A model generated the notes under the pieces. It was not told the DNA's origin and ran no database searches. It saw only the letters and a program-made list of their open reading frames with translations. A stretch of DNA of 64,000 bases from Nocardiopsis sp. MG754419 (lineage in GTDB: Bacteria > Actinomycetota > Actinomycetes > Streptosporangiales > Streptosporangiaceae): NCBI RefSeq assembly GCF_018207095.1, contig NZ_QOCZ01000002.1, positions 1 through 64,000 on the forward strand. Reading direction: 5' to 3'. Below, piece after piece: positions 17,937-26,875 of the stretch. Both the position numbers and the translations under genes were made by a program. Within the stretch, counting starts at the first letter, position 1. Every line of letters starts with the position of its first letter.

Positions 17937-18011
17937 CGGGGTGTAGCGCAGCTTGGTTAGCGCGCATGCTTTGGGAGCATGAGGCCGCGGGTTCGAATCC
18001 CGCCACCCCGA
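17937..18011 (+). tRNA. tRNA-Pro (anticodon TGG)
   Basis: A 75-nt cloverleaf: acceptor CGGGGTG pairs with CACCCCG, discriminator A. The D-arm is 'GCGCAGCTTGGTTAGCGC', the anticodon arm 'GCATGCTTTGGGAGCATG' gives anticodon TGG, and the T-arm is 'CGGGTTCGAATCCCG'. CCA is not encoded. It is divergent from tRNA-Gly with 117 bp between them. Confidence 0.95.
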
Positions 18012-18044
18012 CGAAACCCTCCTCGGTCGTCCGGCCTCCAGGCC

Positions 18045-18060
18045 GGGGGCCGTGGCCCCC
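18045..18060 (+). terminator. Hairpin downstream of tRNA-Pro
   Basis: GGGGGCC (18045-18051) pairs with GGCCCCC (18054-18060). The 2-nt apparent loop means the top pairs must open. It lies 34 nt after the tRNA and before the tig leader. Confidence 0.45.
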
Positions 18061-18238
18061 TGCGTATCTGCCCTAGACTTGGTGCGATCAGCAGGAAACC
18101 GTAAGTCCCAGCCCGTCGCAGGGCACCCCAGTAGAACGTGGTCATGACCGACCGGGGTGCGCGCGTGCATTCGCCGTTCGTGTGGTGCGCCTGCGGGCCG
18201 ACGTGGACACCAGCCGGCAAACCTAGGAGTACCGCCCC

Positions 18239-19663
18239 GTGAAGACCGATGTCGAGGAGCTCAGCCCGACCCGGGTCAAGCTGACCATCGAGGTGCCCTT
18301 CGAGGAGCTCGAGCACGCTTTCGACGAGACCTACAAGTCGCTCGCGAAGCAGGTTCGGATCAAGGGCTTCCGCCCGGGCAAGGCACCGGCGCGGCTGATC
18401 GACCGCTACGTCGGCCGAGGTGCGGTGATCAGCGAAGCGGTCAACCACGCCGTTCCGGAGCTCTACAACGAAGCCATCCAGAAGGAGGAGATCTTCGCGC
18501 TCGGTCAGCCCGACGTGGAGGTCACCAAGCTGGAGGACAACGACGAGCTCGCCTTCACCGCCGAGGTCGACATCCGACCCAAGTTCGAGGTGAAGGACTA
18601 CAAGGGCATCGAGGTGACCGTCGACAACGCGGCCGTCACCGACGAGCAGATCGATGAGCAGATCGGCACCCTGCGCGAGCGTTTCTCCACGCTCGTGGGC
18701 GCCGACCGCCCCGTCGAGGACGGCGACCACCTGTCCATCGACCTGTCCGCCGCCATCGATGGTGAGAAGCTCGAGGACGTGGCCGTGAGCGGCTACTCCT
18801 ACGAGGTCGGCACCAACACCATGCTGGAGGGCCTCGACGAGACCCTGCGCGGCATGGAGTCCGGTGGCGAGGCCACCTTCAAGACCACCCTGGTGGGTGG
18901 CGAGCACGAGGGCCGTGAGGCCGACGTCACCGTCACCGTGCACTCGGTGAAGGTGAAGGAGCTGCCGGAGCTGGACGACGAGTTCGCCCAGCTGGCCTCG
19001 GAGTTCGACACCATCGACGAGCTGCGTGAGGACGTGCGTACGCGCATGGCCGACATGCGTCGTATGCAGCAGCTGTCCGCCGCCCGTGACAAGGCGCTGG
19101 AGAAGCTCATCGAGTCCGTCGAGGTCCCGCTGCCCGACGCGGTCGTCGACGAGGAGATCACCCGTCGTCGTCAGAGCCTGGAGCAGCAGCTCGGTCAGAG
19201 CGGTCTGACCAAGGAGGCCTACCTCGAGTCGCAGGAGAAGACCGAGGAGGAGTTCGAGGAGGAGCTCAAGACCGGCGCCAACTCGGCGGTCAAGGCGGGC
19301 TTCATCCTCGACCAGCTGGCCCTCCAGGAGGACCTGAGCGCCGACCAGGGCGAGCTCAGCCAGTACGTGTTCGAGCAGGCCCAGCGCATGGGCGTCAGCC
19401 CGGACCAGCTGGCCCAGCACCTGGTCGAGTCGAACCAGATCCGGGTCGCCTTCACCGAGGTCGTCCGCGGTAAGGCCATGGACCTGGTCCTGGCCGACGC
19501 CAAGGTGACCGACGAGGACGGCAACGCCATCGAGACGCCGAAGACCGACGCGGACGCCGTGGAGGAGGCCGCCAAGGCCGCCGCCGCCGTGGCCGAGGAG
19601 GCCGGTGACGCCGACGTGGCCGAGACCGCCGACGAGGACACCGCCAAGGACGACACCAAGTAG
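18239..19663 (+). CDS. tig: Trigger factor (ribosome-bound chaperone/PPIase)
   Basis: Binds at the ribosomal exit tunnel and shields nascent chains; also a peptidyl-prolyl isomerase. The 474-residue protein has the N-terminal ribosome-binding domain with signature 'GFRPGKAP' (43-50), the FKBP-type PPIase domain (about 155-245, 'DGDHLSIDLSA', 'MLEGLDETLRGMESG') and the C-terminal helical arm domain. A low-complexity Ala/Asp/Glu tail of about 45 residues ends the protein, common in actinobacteria. GTG 18239 follows 'CCTAGGAGTACC', a clear ribosome-binding site. It heads the tig-clpP1-clpP2-clpX block, with a terminator between tig and clpP1. Confidence 0.97.
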   Translation: MKTDVEELSPTRVKLTIEVPFEELEHAFDETYKSLAKQVRIKGFRPGKAPARLIDRYVGRGAVISEAVNHAVPELYNEAIQKEEIFALGQPDVEVTKLEDNDELAFTAEVDIRPKFEVKDYKGIEVTVDNAAVTDEQIDEQIGTLRERFSTLVGADRPVEDGDHLSIDLSAAIDGEKLEDVAVSGYSYEVGTNTMLEGLDETLRGMESGGEATFKTTLVGGEHEGREADVTVTVHSVKVKELPELDDEFAQLASEFDTIDELREDVRTRMADMRRMQQLSAARDKALEKLIESVEVPLPDAVVDEEITRRRQSLEQQLGQSGLTKEAYLESQEKTEEEFEEELKTGANSAVKAGFILDQLALQEDLSADQGELSQYVFEQAQRMGVSPDQLAQHLVESNQIRVAFTEVVRGKAMDLVLADAKVTDEDGNAIETPKTDADAVEEAAKAAAAVAEEAGDADVAETADEDTAKDDTK

Positions 19664-19686
19664 TCCCGGCGCCTCAGCGTTCGCGC

Positions 19687-19725
19687 GGGCCCCGGGCCGG
19701 CCCTCTCCGGGTCGGTCCGGGGCCC
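19687..19725 (+). terminator. 17-bp hairpin terminator after tig
   Basis: Stem 19687-19703 pairs with 19709-19725 over all 17 positions (two G-U pairs) around the loop TCTCC. It is the longest hairpin in the window after a housekeeping gene and separates tig from the clpP operon. Confidence 0.7.
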
Positions 19726-19779
19726 GTCGCGTGCGTTCGCCGGCAGAAGAAAAGGTGCGCCACGACCCCGGCGCACCTG

Positions 19780-19793
19780 CGCTCAAAGCGAAC
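19780..19793. promoter_or_regulatory. Putative ClgR operator upstream of clpP1
   Basis: CGCTCAAAGCGAAC; the reverse complement GTTCGC-TTTGA-GCG fits the GTTCGC-N5-GCG motif I know for ClgR, the Xre-type activator of clp genes in Streptomyces and relatives. It lies about 78 nt upstream of the clpP1 start, downstream of the tig terminator, where an activator site would be expected. The match is exact to that short consensus; binding is inferred. Confidence 0.55.
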
Positions 19794-19870
19794 AGGGACG
19801 CGATCCGGACGAGCCCGGCGTCCGTCGGCGTTAGTGTCGCTGTATCGCGACCGTTTCGATTCCGGAGCAG

Positions 19871-20512
19871 GTGACGAGAGTGCCTCAGACCTTTGATGAG
19901 TCCCCGCGATTCGACGCTCGTACGTCGGACCCGCAGCTTTCCCCTTTTATCGAGCAGACGCCTCAGCGCCTGCTGCGCCAGCGAATCGTATTCCTCGGCC
20001 AACAGGTCGACGACGACATCGCCAACCGACTCGTCGGTGAGCTTCTGTTGCTGTCCGCGGAGGACCGGCAGCGGGACATCACCATGTACATCAACTCGCC
20101 GGGTGGTTCCGTCACGGCGGGCATGGCGATCTACGACGTCATGCAGTACATCCCCAACGACGTGCGTACCGTGGGTATCGGTATGGCCGCTTCCATGGGC
20201 CAGATGCTTCTGTGCGCCGGTGCGGCGGGCAAGCGCTACGCACTGCCGCACACCCGCGTCATGATGCACCAGCCGTCCGGTGGCATCGGGGGCACCGCCT
20301 CCGACATCCGGATCCTGGCGGACCAGCTGCTCTATGTGAAGAAGATGTTCATCGAGAAGATCTCCGAGCACACCGGGCAGACGGTCGAGCAGATCGAGAA
20401 GGACGCCGACCGGGACCGTTGGTTCACGGCTCAGGAGTCGCTGGAGTACGGCTTCATCGACGAGGTGCTGGAAGGCACCCTCGACGTGACCAGTGACCGT
20501 AGCCAGAGCTGA
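19871..20512 (+). CDS. clpP1: ATP-dependent Clp protease proteolytic subunit ClpP1
   Basis: Serine peptidase that forms heptameric rings; in actinobacteria it assembles with ClpP2 into a mixed tetradecamer fed by ClpX or ClpC. The 213-residue product has the catalytic triad Ser108 ('GMAASMGQ'), His133 ('VMMHQPSGG') and Asp182 ('DADRDRWF'). '[17 protein letters not shown]' is the handle/oxyanion region. The start is GTG 19871; GTG 19880 is an alternative closer to 'GACGAGA'. It is followed by clpP2 after 44 nt, so the two form an operon. Control by ClgR is suggested by the box at 19780. Confidence 0.97.
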   Translation: MTRVPQTFDESPRFDARTSDPQLSPFIEQTPQRLLRQRIVFLGQQVDDDIANRLVGELLLLSAEDRQRDITMYINSPGGSVTAGMAIYDVMQYIPNDVRTVGIGMAASMGQMLLCAGAAGKRYALPHTRVMMHQPSGGIGGTASDIRILADQLLYVKKMFIEKISEHTGQTVEQIEKDADRDRWFTAQESLEYGFIDEVLEGTLDVTSDRSQS

Positions 20513-20556
20513 CCTGACCTGGTCCATGGATCGACGTTGTGCGTGGAAGGCGTGAA

Positions 20557-21213
20557 ATGACCGAGTTCAACCCCAGTCTCATCGGCGGCGCGGCCTCGAT
20601 GGCTCCTCAGAGTCGCTACGTGCTGCCGTCCTACGTGGAGCGCACGTCGTACGGCGTCAAGGAGATGAATCCGTACAACAAGCTCTTCGAGGAGCGGATC
20701 ATCTTCGTCGGCGTCCAGATCGACGACACGTCCGCCAACGACCTGATGGCCCAGCTCATCACGCTTGAGCAGCTCGACTCCGAGCGGGACATCCAGATGT
20801 ACATCAACTCGCCGGGTGGTTCCTTCACCTCCCTCATGGCGATCTACGACACCATGCAGTTCGTGCGCCCCGACATCCAGACGGTGTGCATCGGACAGGC
20901 CGCCTCGGCCGCCGCGATCCTGCTCGCGGGCGGCACGAAGGGCAAGCGCGGCGCGCTGCCCAACGCCCGCATGATGATCCACCAGCCCGCCACCGAGGGC
21001 ATGCACGGCCAGGCCAGCGACATCGAGATCCAGGCCAACGAGATCACCCGGATCCGGCAGCAGCTGGAGACGACCCTGGCCAAGCACACGGGTCGTTCCG
21101 CCGAGCAGGTGTCCAAGGACATCGAGCGCGACAAGATCCTCACCGCGGAGGAGGCCGTCGAGTACGGTCTCATCGACTTCGTGCTGCCCTACCGCAAGGC
21201 CTCCCTGAAGTAG
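20557..21213 (+). CDS. clpP2: ATP-dependent Clp protease proteolytic subunit ClpP2
   Basis: Second ClpP paralogue, partner of ClpP1 in the hetero-oligomeric protease. The 218-residue protein has Ser117 ('[12 protein letters not shown]'), His142 ('MMIHQPA') and Asp192 ('[16 protein letters not shown]'). The longer N-terminal leader before '[13 protein letters not shown]' is typical of ClpP2. ATG 20557 follows GGAAGG. It forms an operon with clpP1 and lies upstream of clpX, with two hairpins in the gap. Confidence 0.97.
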   Translation: MTEFNPSLIGGAASMAPQSRYVLPSYVERTSYGVKEMNPYNKLFEERIIFVGVQIDDTSANDLMAQLITLEQLDSERDIQMYINSPGGSFTSLMAIYDTMQFVRPDIQTVCIGQAASAAAILLAGGTKGKRGALPNARMMIHQPATEGMHGQASDIEIQANEITRIRQQLETTLAKHTGRSAEQVSKDIERDKILTAEEAVEYGLIDFVLPYRKASLK

Positions 21214-21238
21214 GGCACCCGCCGAAGCGATCCCCGTA

Positions 21239-21279
21239 CCGAACCGGACCCCGCGCTCTCGCTCGGGTGTCCGGTTCGG
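21239..21279 (+). terminator. Hairpin after clpP2
   Basis: CCGAACCGGAC (21239-21249) pairs with GTCCGGTTCGG (21269-21279), 11 bp, with a 19-nt loop. It starts 26 nt after the clpP2 stop. Confidence 0.6.
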
Positions 21280-21305
21280 GGGATCTTCGGCCTCTGAAAG
21301 GGCGC

Positions 21306-21363
21306 ACCGGACCGGTTTGGGACCCGCCAGGGACAGCCCGGTGGTGAAGCCGGTCCGGTTTTT
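21306..21363 (+). terminator. Second hairpin with T tract upstream of clpX
   Basis: ACCGGACCGG (21306-21315) pairs with CCGGTCCGGT (21350-21359), and the stem runs into TTTTT (21359-21363). This is the classical form of an intrinsic terminator and is unusual in this window, where most hairpins lack a T run. It lies 145 nt before clpX, so it could separate clpP1P2 from clpX or act as an attenuator. Confidence 0.55.
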
Positions 21364-21507
21364 CGCTTAGTCTGGCGGAGAGCGACACACAGATCGCCCC
21401 GTTCGTGACCGGTCGGTCGTGGACGGAGTTCCACGGAAGTTCCCTTCCGTGCCGTTCGCGCGAGGCGCGTCGGGAGCGGGGCGGCCTTAGTTTTGAGGAG
21501 TGGCTGG

Positions 21508-22782
21508 GTGGCACGCATCGGCGACGGCGGGGACCTGCTGAAGTGCTCATTCTGCGGTAAGAGCCAAAAGCAGGTGAAGAAGCTCATCGCGGGCCCTGGC
21601 GTGTACATCTGCGATGAGTGCATCGATCTGTGCAACGAGATCATCGAAGAGGAACTCGCCGACGCCACCGAGCTCACGTGGGATTCCCTCCCCAAACCGC
21701 GGGAGATCTTCGACTTCCTGGACTCCTACGTGATCGGTCAGGAGCAGGCGAAGAAGGCCCTGTCGGTGGCGGTGTACAACCACTACAAGAGGGTGCGTTC
21801 GGAGAGCGACCGTCCCGGTGACGAGGACGTCGAGATCGCCAAGTCCAACATCCTCCTGCTGGGACCGACCGGCTCGGGCAAGACCCTGCTGGCGCAGACC
21901 CTCGCCAAGATCCTGAACGTCCCCTTCGCCATCGCCGACGCCACGGCGTTGACCGAGGCGGGGTACGTCGGCGAGGACGTCGAGAACATCCTGCTCAAGC
22001 TGATCCAGGCCGCGGACTACGACGTCAAGAAGGCCGAGACCGGGATCATCTACATCGACGAGGTCGACAAGGTCGCCCGCAAGAGCGAGAACCCGTCGAT
22101 CACCCGGGACGTGTCCGGCGAGGGCGTGCAGCAGGCACTGCTGAAGATCCTGGAGGGCACCACCGCGAGTGTGCCGCCGCAGGGCGGTCGCAAGCACCCG
22201 CACCAGGAGTTCATCCAGATCGACACCACCAACGTGCTGTTCATCTGTGGTGGCGCCTTCGCGGGGCTGGAGCAGATCATCGAGTCCCGTACCGGGCAGC
22301 AGGGCATGGGCTTCAACGCCGTGCTGCGGCCCAAGGGCGAGACGTCGGGGACCGCGCTGTTCGGCGACGTCATGCCGGAGGACCTGCTCAAGTTCGGGAT
22401 GATCCCCGAGTTCATCGGCCGGCTGCCGGTGATCACCAGCGTGCACAACCTGGACAAGGCCGCGCTGATCCAGATCCTCACCGAGCCGCGCAACGCCCTG
22501 GTCAAGCAGTACCAGCGGCTGTTCGAGCTGGACAACGTGGAGCTGGAGTTCACCCAGGACGCGTTGGAGGCCATCGCCGAACAGGGCATCATTCGCGGCA
22601 CCGGGGCCCGTGGCCTGCGGGCCATCATCGAGGAGGTCCTGCTCTCGGTGATGTACGAGGTGCCCAGCCGCGAGGACGTGGGCCAGGTGATCATCACCCG
22701 GGAAGCGGTCGAGCAGCACGTGAACCCGACGATCGTGCCGCGCGCCCAGCTGGACGAGGACCGTCAGGAGAAGTCGGCCTGA
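21508..22782 (+). CDS. clpX: ATP-dependent Clp protease ATP-binding subunit ClpX
   Basis: AAA+ unfoldase that delivers substrates to ClpP1P2. The 424-residue protein begins with the zinc-binding domain (Cys13, Cys16, Cys35, Cys38 in 'CSFCGKS' and 'ICDECID'). The AAA module follows: Walker A 'GPTGSGKT' near residue 118, Walker B 'IIYIDEVDK', pore loop '[10 protein letters not shown]', and the '[13 protein letters not shown]' sensor-2 region. GTG 21508 is chosen over TTG 21493 because GAGGAG (21495-21500) sits 7 nt before the GTG. The gene ends 140 nt from the convergent DUF305 gene with a hairpin between. Confidence 0.97.
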   Translation: MARIGDGGDLLKCSFCGKSQKQVKKLIAGPGVYICDECIDLCNEIIEEELADATELTWDSLPKPREIFDFLDSYVIGQEQAKKALSVAVYNHYKRVRSESDRPGDEDVEIAKSNILLLGPTGSGKTLLAQTLAKILNVPFAIADATALTEAGYVGEDVENILLKLIQAADYDVKKAETGIIYIDEVDKVARKSENPSITRDVSGEGVQQALLKILEGTTASVPPQGGRKHPHQEFIQIDTTNVLFICGGAFAGLEQIIESRTGQQGMGFNAVLRPKGETSGTALFGDVMPEDLLKFGMIPEFIGRLPVITSVHNLDKAALIQILTEPRNALVKQYQRLFELDNVELEFTQDALEAIAEQGIIRGTGARGLRAIIEEVLLSVMYEVPSREDVGQVIITREAVEQHVNPTIVPRAQLDEDRQEKSA

Positions 22783-22819
22783 TCACCTCCGTGCGGGCCT
22801 GAGCCGCACACACGGGCAA

Positions 22820-22852
22820 CGGGGCGCCTCCGCTCGAAGTGGGGGCGCCCCG
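22820..22852. terminator. Hairpin between convergent clpX and DUF305 gene
   Basis: CGGGGCGCC (22820-22828) pairs with GGCGCCCCG (22844-22852), 9 bp, loop 15 nt, in the 140-bp gap between convergent genes. It probably acts in both directions. Confidence 0.55.
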
Positions 22853-22922
22853 CCGTGTCCACGGCCCTCAGGGCCCCTGCCGAGGCCCGGGGTCCCCGCG
22901 CGGCCCGGAGGCGGGAGACGCT

Positions 22923-23633
22923 CTACCCGTCCTCGAGGACCGACTCCATGCGGGCGATCTCGGTGTTCTGCTCGGCGATGAGGTCGTTGGCCATCTTCAT
23001 GACCGTCTGGTCCCGGCCCTCGGAGAGGACCTCCACGGCCATGGCGACGGCGCCCTCGTGGTGGGCGCTCATCAGCTCCACGAAGAGGTGGTCGAACGCG
23101 TCGCCCTCGGCGTCGGCGAGCCGCTCCATGTCCTCGTCGGAGACCATCCCCTGCATGTCGTCGTGGTCGACCTCCAGGTCGCAGCGGGGGACGTCCTCGT
23201 CCTCGGAGTGGTGGCCGCCCTCGCCCTCCAGCCCGCAGAAGTTCTGGTGGGCGGGGTTCTCGCGGGCCGGCGCGAAGACGTGCTCCTCCAACCAGCTCTC
23301 CATGGCGGAGATCTCCGGCCCCTGCGCGGCGGAGATGCGGTCGGCGATGCGTTCGATGCCGTCGCGCTCGTAGCGCTCCTCGACCAGGTCGGTCATCTCC
23401 AGTGCCTGGGAGTGGTGTTCGATCATCTTCACCAGGTAGGTGACGTCGGCCTCGTTGTGGCCCTGCTCCTCGGCGAGGGCGGCGATCTGTTCGGCGGTGG
23501 CCGGGGTGGAGGACTCTCCGGGGGCTCCGGGGGCGATGACGTTGGCGGACTCCTGTCCGTCGTCGTCCGCGCCACAGGCCGGGGCGGCGAGCAGGACGAG
23601 GGCGGTTCCGGCGGCGAGTGCCAGGCGACGCAC
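22923..23633 (-). CDS. DUF305 lipoprotein
   Basis: A 236-residue exported protein. The N-terminus 'RRLALAAGTALVLLAAPAC' is a lipoprotein signal with the cysteine as acylation site, followed by an acidic linker. The DUF305 domain carries both paired-histidine motifs, 'MIEHHSQALEM' and 'MSAHHEGAVAMA'. DUF305 is a ferritin-like four-helix fold; many members are linked to copper or other metal handling, but the function is not settled. GTG 23633 has GGAGGAG upstream. It is divergent from the first LVIVD gene (290 bp between starts), which suggests a shared promoter region and a functional link. Confidence 0.85.
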   Translation of the reverse strand: MRRLALAAGTALVLLAAPACGADDDGQESANVIAPGAPGESSTPATAEQIAALAEEQGHNEADVTYLVKMIEHHSQALEMTDLVEERYERDGIERIADRISAAQGPEISAMESWLEEHVFAPARENPAHQNFCGLEGEGGHHSEDEDVPRCDLEVDHDDMQGMVSDEDMERLADAEGDAFDHLFVELMSAHHEGAVAMAVEVLSEGRDQTVMKMANDLIAEQNTEIARMESVLEDG

Positions 23634-23923
23634 GAGGTCTCCTCCAGGGGACGGGGGTGGACGGGCCGGGTGGACCGCCGATGTCGATCGAACGCGACAT
23701 CCTGCGGGTTTTCTACTCACTCCATGGGTGCTTTGTCCAGTGCGGGCCCAAGTCGGAGGGGTCGTGTCACGCTCCCCGTGCGGCGGAGGCCGGGGTGGTG
23801 GGTCCGTGGTGTTTCGGGACGTGATGCCCGGTCTCGGCGTTTCGTCTGGTCGGTGGCGACCGGGCGGGATAGAACCCGAAGTAGTCGAATGACTTCTCCG
23901 TGTGACGGTCGGAAGGTGGGCGC

Positions 23924-25318
23924 ATGGCCTCGGGAACGGTTCGGCGGCACACCCGTCGCGGCGGCGTCGCCGTCCTGGCGCTGATCGTGGCGGCGGTCTC
24001 CGCCGCTCCCGCCGCCGGTGCCGCCGACGCCCCCGACGACGTGAGTACCGGTGGGGGAGTCGAGCACCTGGCCAACGTCCCCAAACCCGCGGCGCTGGGG
24101 GAGTCCTACAACACCGACCTGGCCTTCACCGGAGACCACGTGATCGTCGGCAACTACGGGGGATTCACCGTCCACGACATCTCCGACCCCGCCGATCCGG
24201 TCGTGGTGGCCACGGTGGTGTGTCCCGGCGGCCAGGGGGACGTCACCGTCAGCGGCGACCTGCTCTACTTCTCCGTCGACTACCCCCGTGCCGGTGAGGA
24301 GTGCGGCGCCCCCGCGACCCCCGCCACCGACCCGGACGGGTTCGAGGGTCTGCGGATCTTCGACATCGCGGACAAGACCCGGCCCGAGTACGTGACGTCC
24401 GTGCGCACGGACTGCGGCTCGCACACCCACACGCTCGTCCCGGGGGAGGCCGAGGGGCGCGAGTACGTGTACGTGTCCTCGTACTCGCCCGACGCGAACT
24501 TCCCCCACTGTCGGCCGCCGCACGACAAGATCACGATCGTCGAGGTCCCGCTGGAGGACCCTGCCGCGGCCTCCGTGGTCGCCGAGCCCGTCCTGTTCCC
24601 CGACGGGGGCCACGACAGCACCACCGGCTGCCACGACATCACCGCCTACCCGTCCCGAGGGCTGGCCGCCGCGGCCTGCCTGGGCGACGGTCTGCTGCTC
24701 GACATCACCGACCCCGTGAGCCCGCGGGTCACCACGCGGGTCCAGGATCCGAACTTCGCGTTCTGGCACTCGGCGACCTTCACCGACGACGCCTCCCAGG
24801 TGATCTTCACCGACGAACTCGGCGGTGGAAGTGGTGCCACGTGCAATGAGGACGTCGGTCCCGAACGGGGCGCGAACGCGATCTACGCGATCGACGACGC
24901 GGGGGACGACCCGGAACTCGTGTTCCGGAGCTACTACAAATTGCCGCGTCATCAGTCCGAAACTGAGAACTGTGTGGCGCACAATGGATCGCTGATCCCC
25001 GTCGCCGGCGCGGATCTCTTCGTGCAGTCCTGGTACCAGGGCGGTGTGTCGGTCATCGACCTCGACGACCCCGAGCGGCCCGTCGAGGTCGGGTACTTCG
25101 ACCGTGGGCCTGCGGACCCGGAGGTACTGCGCACCGCGGGCTCGTGGTCGGCCTACTACTACAACGGCCACGTCTACTCGTCCGACATCGAACGCGGTCT
25201 GGACGTCCTCGCGCTCACCGATCCCCGATTCGACGGGGCCGAGAACGTGGTCCTCGACGAGTTCAACCCGCAGTCCCAACCGCGGGTGTCGTCCCGCCGT
25301 TCCAGGCACGGTGTGTAG
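23924..25318 (+). CDS. Secreted LVIVD-repeat protein, copy 1
   Basis: A 464-residue protein with a signal peptide (residues 1-34, ending '...AAPAAGAADA'). The mature part is a beta-propeller-like array of LVIVD repeats, for example 'GNYGGFTVHDISDPADPVVV' and 'GLRIFDIADKTRPEYV'. Conserved patches rich in His, Cys and Asp recur in all four copies: 'CGSHTHTLVPG', 'GCHDITAYP', 'FWHSATF', 'DELGGGSGATC', 'HNGSLIPV' and 'QSWYQGGVSVIDL'. The clustered histidines could bind a metal, but that is inference. It is complete and the most diverged of the four copies. It ends 'DEFNPQSQPRVSSRRSRHGV'. GGAAGGTGGG precedes ATG 23924. Confidence 0.85.
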   Translation: MASGTVRRHTRRGGVAVLALIVAAVSAAPAAGAADAPDDVSTGGGVEHLANVPKPAALGESYNTDLAFTGDHVIVGNYGGFTVHDISDPADPVVVATVVCPGGQGDVTVSGDLLYFSVDYPRAGEECGAPATPATDPDGFEGLRIFDIADKTRPEYVTSVRTDCGSHTHTLVPGEAEGREYVYVSSYSPDANFPHCRPPHDKITIVEVPLEDPAAASVVAEPVLFPDGGHDSTTGCHDITAYPSRGLAAAACLGDGLLLDITDPVSPRVTTRVQDPNFAFWHSATFTDDASQVIFTDELGGGSGATCNEDVGPERGANAIYAIDDAGDDPELVFRSYYKLPRHQSETENCVAHNGSLIPVAGADLFVQSWYQGGVSVIDLDDPERPVEVGYFDRGPADPEVLRTAGSWSAYYYNGHVYSSDIERGLDVLALTDPRFDGAENVVLDEFNPQSQPRVSSRRSRHGV

Positions 25319-25350
25319 CCGAATCGGGTCAGGTCGGCGGCGTGTGAACG

Positions 25351-25400
25351 AACATGTTTCTTTTGTTTCCCTCTATACATAATGATGTTGAGCTGTGTAC
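25351..25400 (+). promoter_or_regulatory. A+T-rich promoter-like stretch before LVIVD copy 2
   Basis: 'ACATGTTTCTTTTGTTTCC' followed by 'CTCTATACATAATGATGTTG' is far richer in A+T than its surroundings. It contains -10-like TATACA and CATAAT hexamers, 40-65 nt before ATG 25440. It suggests a separate promoter for copies 2 to 4. No precise -35/-10 pair can be fixed. Confidence 0.4.
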
Positions 25401-25439
25401 GTTCTTCCTGTTTCGCTCCATTCAGAACCAGGAGTACAC

Positions 25440-26744
25440 ATGGCGTCATCCCCCACCCACCCCCCCGCAAGGCGCCCGCTTCACCGCCGAGCCCTCACCG
25501 GGGTCTCCCTCGGTGCGGCAGCCCTCCTGACCGCGGGACTCCTGGGCCCCGCGGCCGCGTCCGCCGACGTCACCGCCTTCGAAAGCGACGCGGAGACCAG
25601 CTCCAACGTCTCCCACGTGGCCAACCTCCCCAAGTCCGAGGCCATGGACGACTTCAACTCGGACCTGGCGTTCACCGGGGACTACGCCATCGGTGGCAAC
25701 TACAACGGCTTCGTCATCTACGACATCTCCGAGCCGGAGTCCCCCGAGGTCGTCTCCGAGGTCCTGTGCCCGGGTGGTCAGGGCGACGTGTCGGTCAGCG
25801 GTGACCTGGTGTACTTCTCGGTCGACTACCCGCGTGCGAGCGACGAGTGCGGCGCCCCGTCGGTGCCCACCACGGACCCGAACGGGTTCGAGGGCATCCG
25901 GGTCTTCGACATCTCCGACAAGGCGGCCCCCGAGTACGTCGCCGCCGTGGCCACCGACTGCGGTTCGCACACCCACACCCTGGTGCCCGGCAAGGACGGC
26001 GCGCACGACTACGTGTACGTGTCCTCGTACTCGCCCAACGCGAACTTCCCGAACTGTCAGCCTCCGCACGACAAGATCTCCATCGTCGAGATCCCGCTCG
26101 ACGACCCCTCGGAGGCCGCCCTGGTCACCGAGCCGGTGCTGTTCCCCGACGGCGGTAACACCAACACCAGCGGGTGCCACGACATCACCGCCTACCCGGA
26201 GATCGACCTGGCCGCCGGTGCCTGCATGGGCGACGGCATCCTCATGGACATCTCCGACCCGGCCCACCCCGTGGTGACCGACGTCGTCCGGGACCCGAAC
26301 TTCGCCTTCTGGCACTCGGCGACCTTCACCAACGACGCCGGCACGGTGATCTTCACCGACGAGCTCGGCGGTGGCGGCGGCGCCATCTGTACCGAGGCCT
26401 ACGGTGTCGAGCGCGGCGCCAACGCCATCTACACCATCGGCGGCACCGACGACGACCCCGAACTGGGCTTCGAGAGCTACTACAAGATCCCGCGCGTGCA
26501 GACCGCCACCGAGAACTGCGTCGCCCACAACGGCTCGCTCATCCCGGTTCCGGGTCAGGACTTCTTCGTGCAGTCCTGGTACCAGGGCGGTGTGTCGGTG
26601 ATCGACTTCAACGACCCGAAGAACGACATCACCCGTGGACTCGACGTCCTGAAGATCGAGGACCCGCGTGTGCGCGCCGCCGAGCGCGTCACCTACGACG
26701 AGTTCAACCCCCAGTCGCAGCCGAGCTACCGTCCCGGCCGCTGA
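25440..26744 (+). CDS. Secreted LVIVD-repeat protein, copy 2, with 35-codon internal deletion
   Basis: A 434-residue paralogue of copies 1, 3 and 4 with a twin-arginine-containing signal region ('RRPLHRRALTGVSLGAAALL', cleavage near 'AAASADV'). The repeats and His/Cys patches are intact up to 'VIDFNDPKN'. The sequence then jumps directly to 'DITRGLDVLKIEDP', skipping the segment that in copy 3 runs from 'PKEIGFWDPDD' to 'NGHVYSS'. Compared with copy 3, 105 nt (35 codons) are missing in frame after 26624. This would remove most of one propeller blade, so folding may be affected. AGGAG precedes ATG 25440. Nucleotide identity to copy 4 is near complete in several tracts. Confidence 0.75.
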   Translation: MASSPTHPPARRPLHRRALTGVSLGAAALLTAGLLGPAAASADVTAFESDAETSSNVSHVANLPKSEAMDDFNSDLAFTGDYAIGGNYNGFVIYDISEPESPEVVSEVLCPGGQGDVSVSGDLVYFSVDYPRASDECGAPSVPTTDPNGFEGIRVFDISDKAAPEYVAAVATDCGSHTHTLVPGKDGAHDYVYVSSYSPNANFPNCQPPHDKISIVEIPLDDPSEAALVTEPVLFPDGGNTNTSGCHDITAYPEIDLAAGACMGDGILMDISDPAHPVVTDVVRDPNFAFWHSATFTNDAGTVIFTDELGGGGGAICTEAYGVERGANAIYTIGGTDDDPELGFESYYKIPRVQTATENCVAHNGSLIPVPGQDFFVQSWYQGGVSVIDFNDPKNDITRGLDVLKIEDPRVRAAERVTYDEFNPQSQPSYRPGR

Positions 26745-26805
26745 CCGACCCCACGAATCCCTCCCGGTGGCTCCTCCTGGGGAGTCAGGGCAAACGGGAG
26801 GACCA

Positions 26806-26831
26806 GGGGCCGCGGCGTTCGCCGCGGCCCC
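26806..26831 (+). terminator. Hairpin between LVIVD copies 2 and 3
   Basis: GGGGCCGCGGC (26806-26816) pairs with GCCGCGGCCCC (26821-26831) around GTTC. It lies 62 nt after copy 2. Confidence 0.6.
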
Positions 26832-26875
26832 ACCGCAGACCACCCCCGCCCTCCCCGCGATCCACAGGAGAAAGC

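Noticed and set aside
17344-18006. Minus-strand frame containing repeated peptide segments
   Set aside because: It runs through the 80-bp repeats and both tRNA genes, so the peptide repeats are only translations of non-coding DNA repeats.
21493-21507. TTG 21493 as clpX start
   Set aside because: GTG 21508 has GAGGAG at ideal spacing and gives the family N-terminus; the TTG would overlap that ribosome-binding site.
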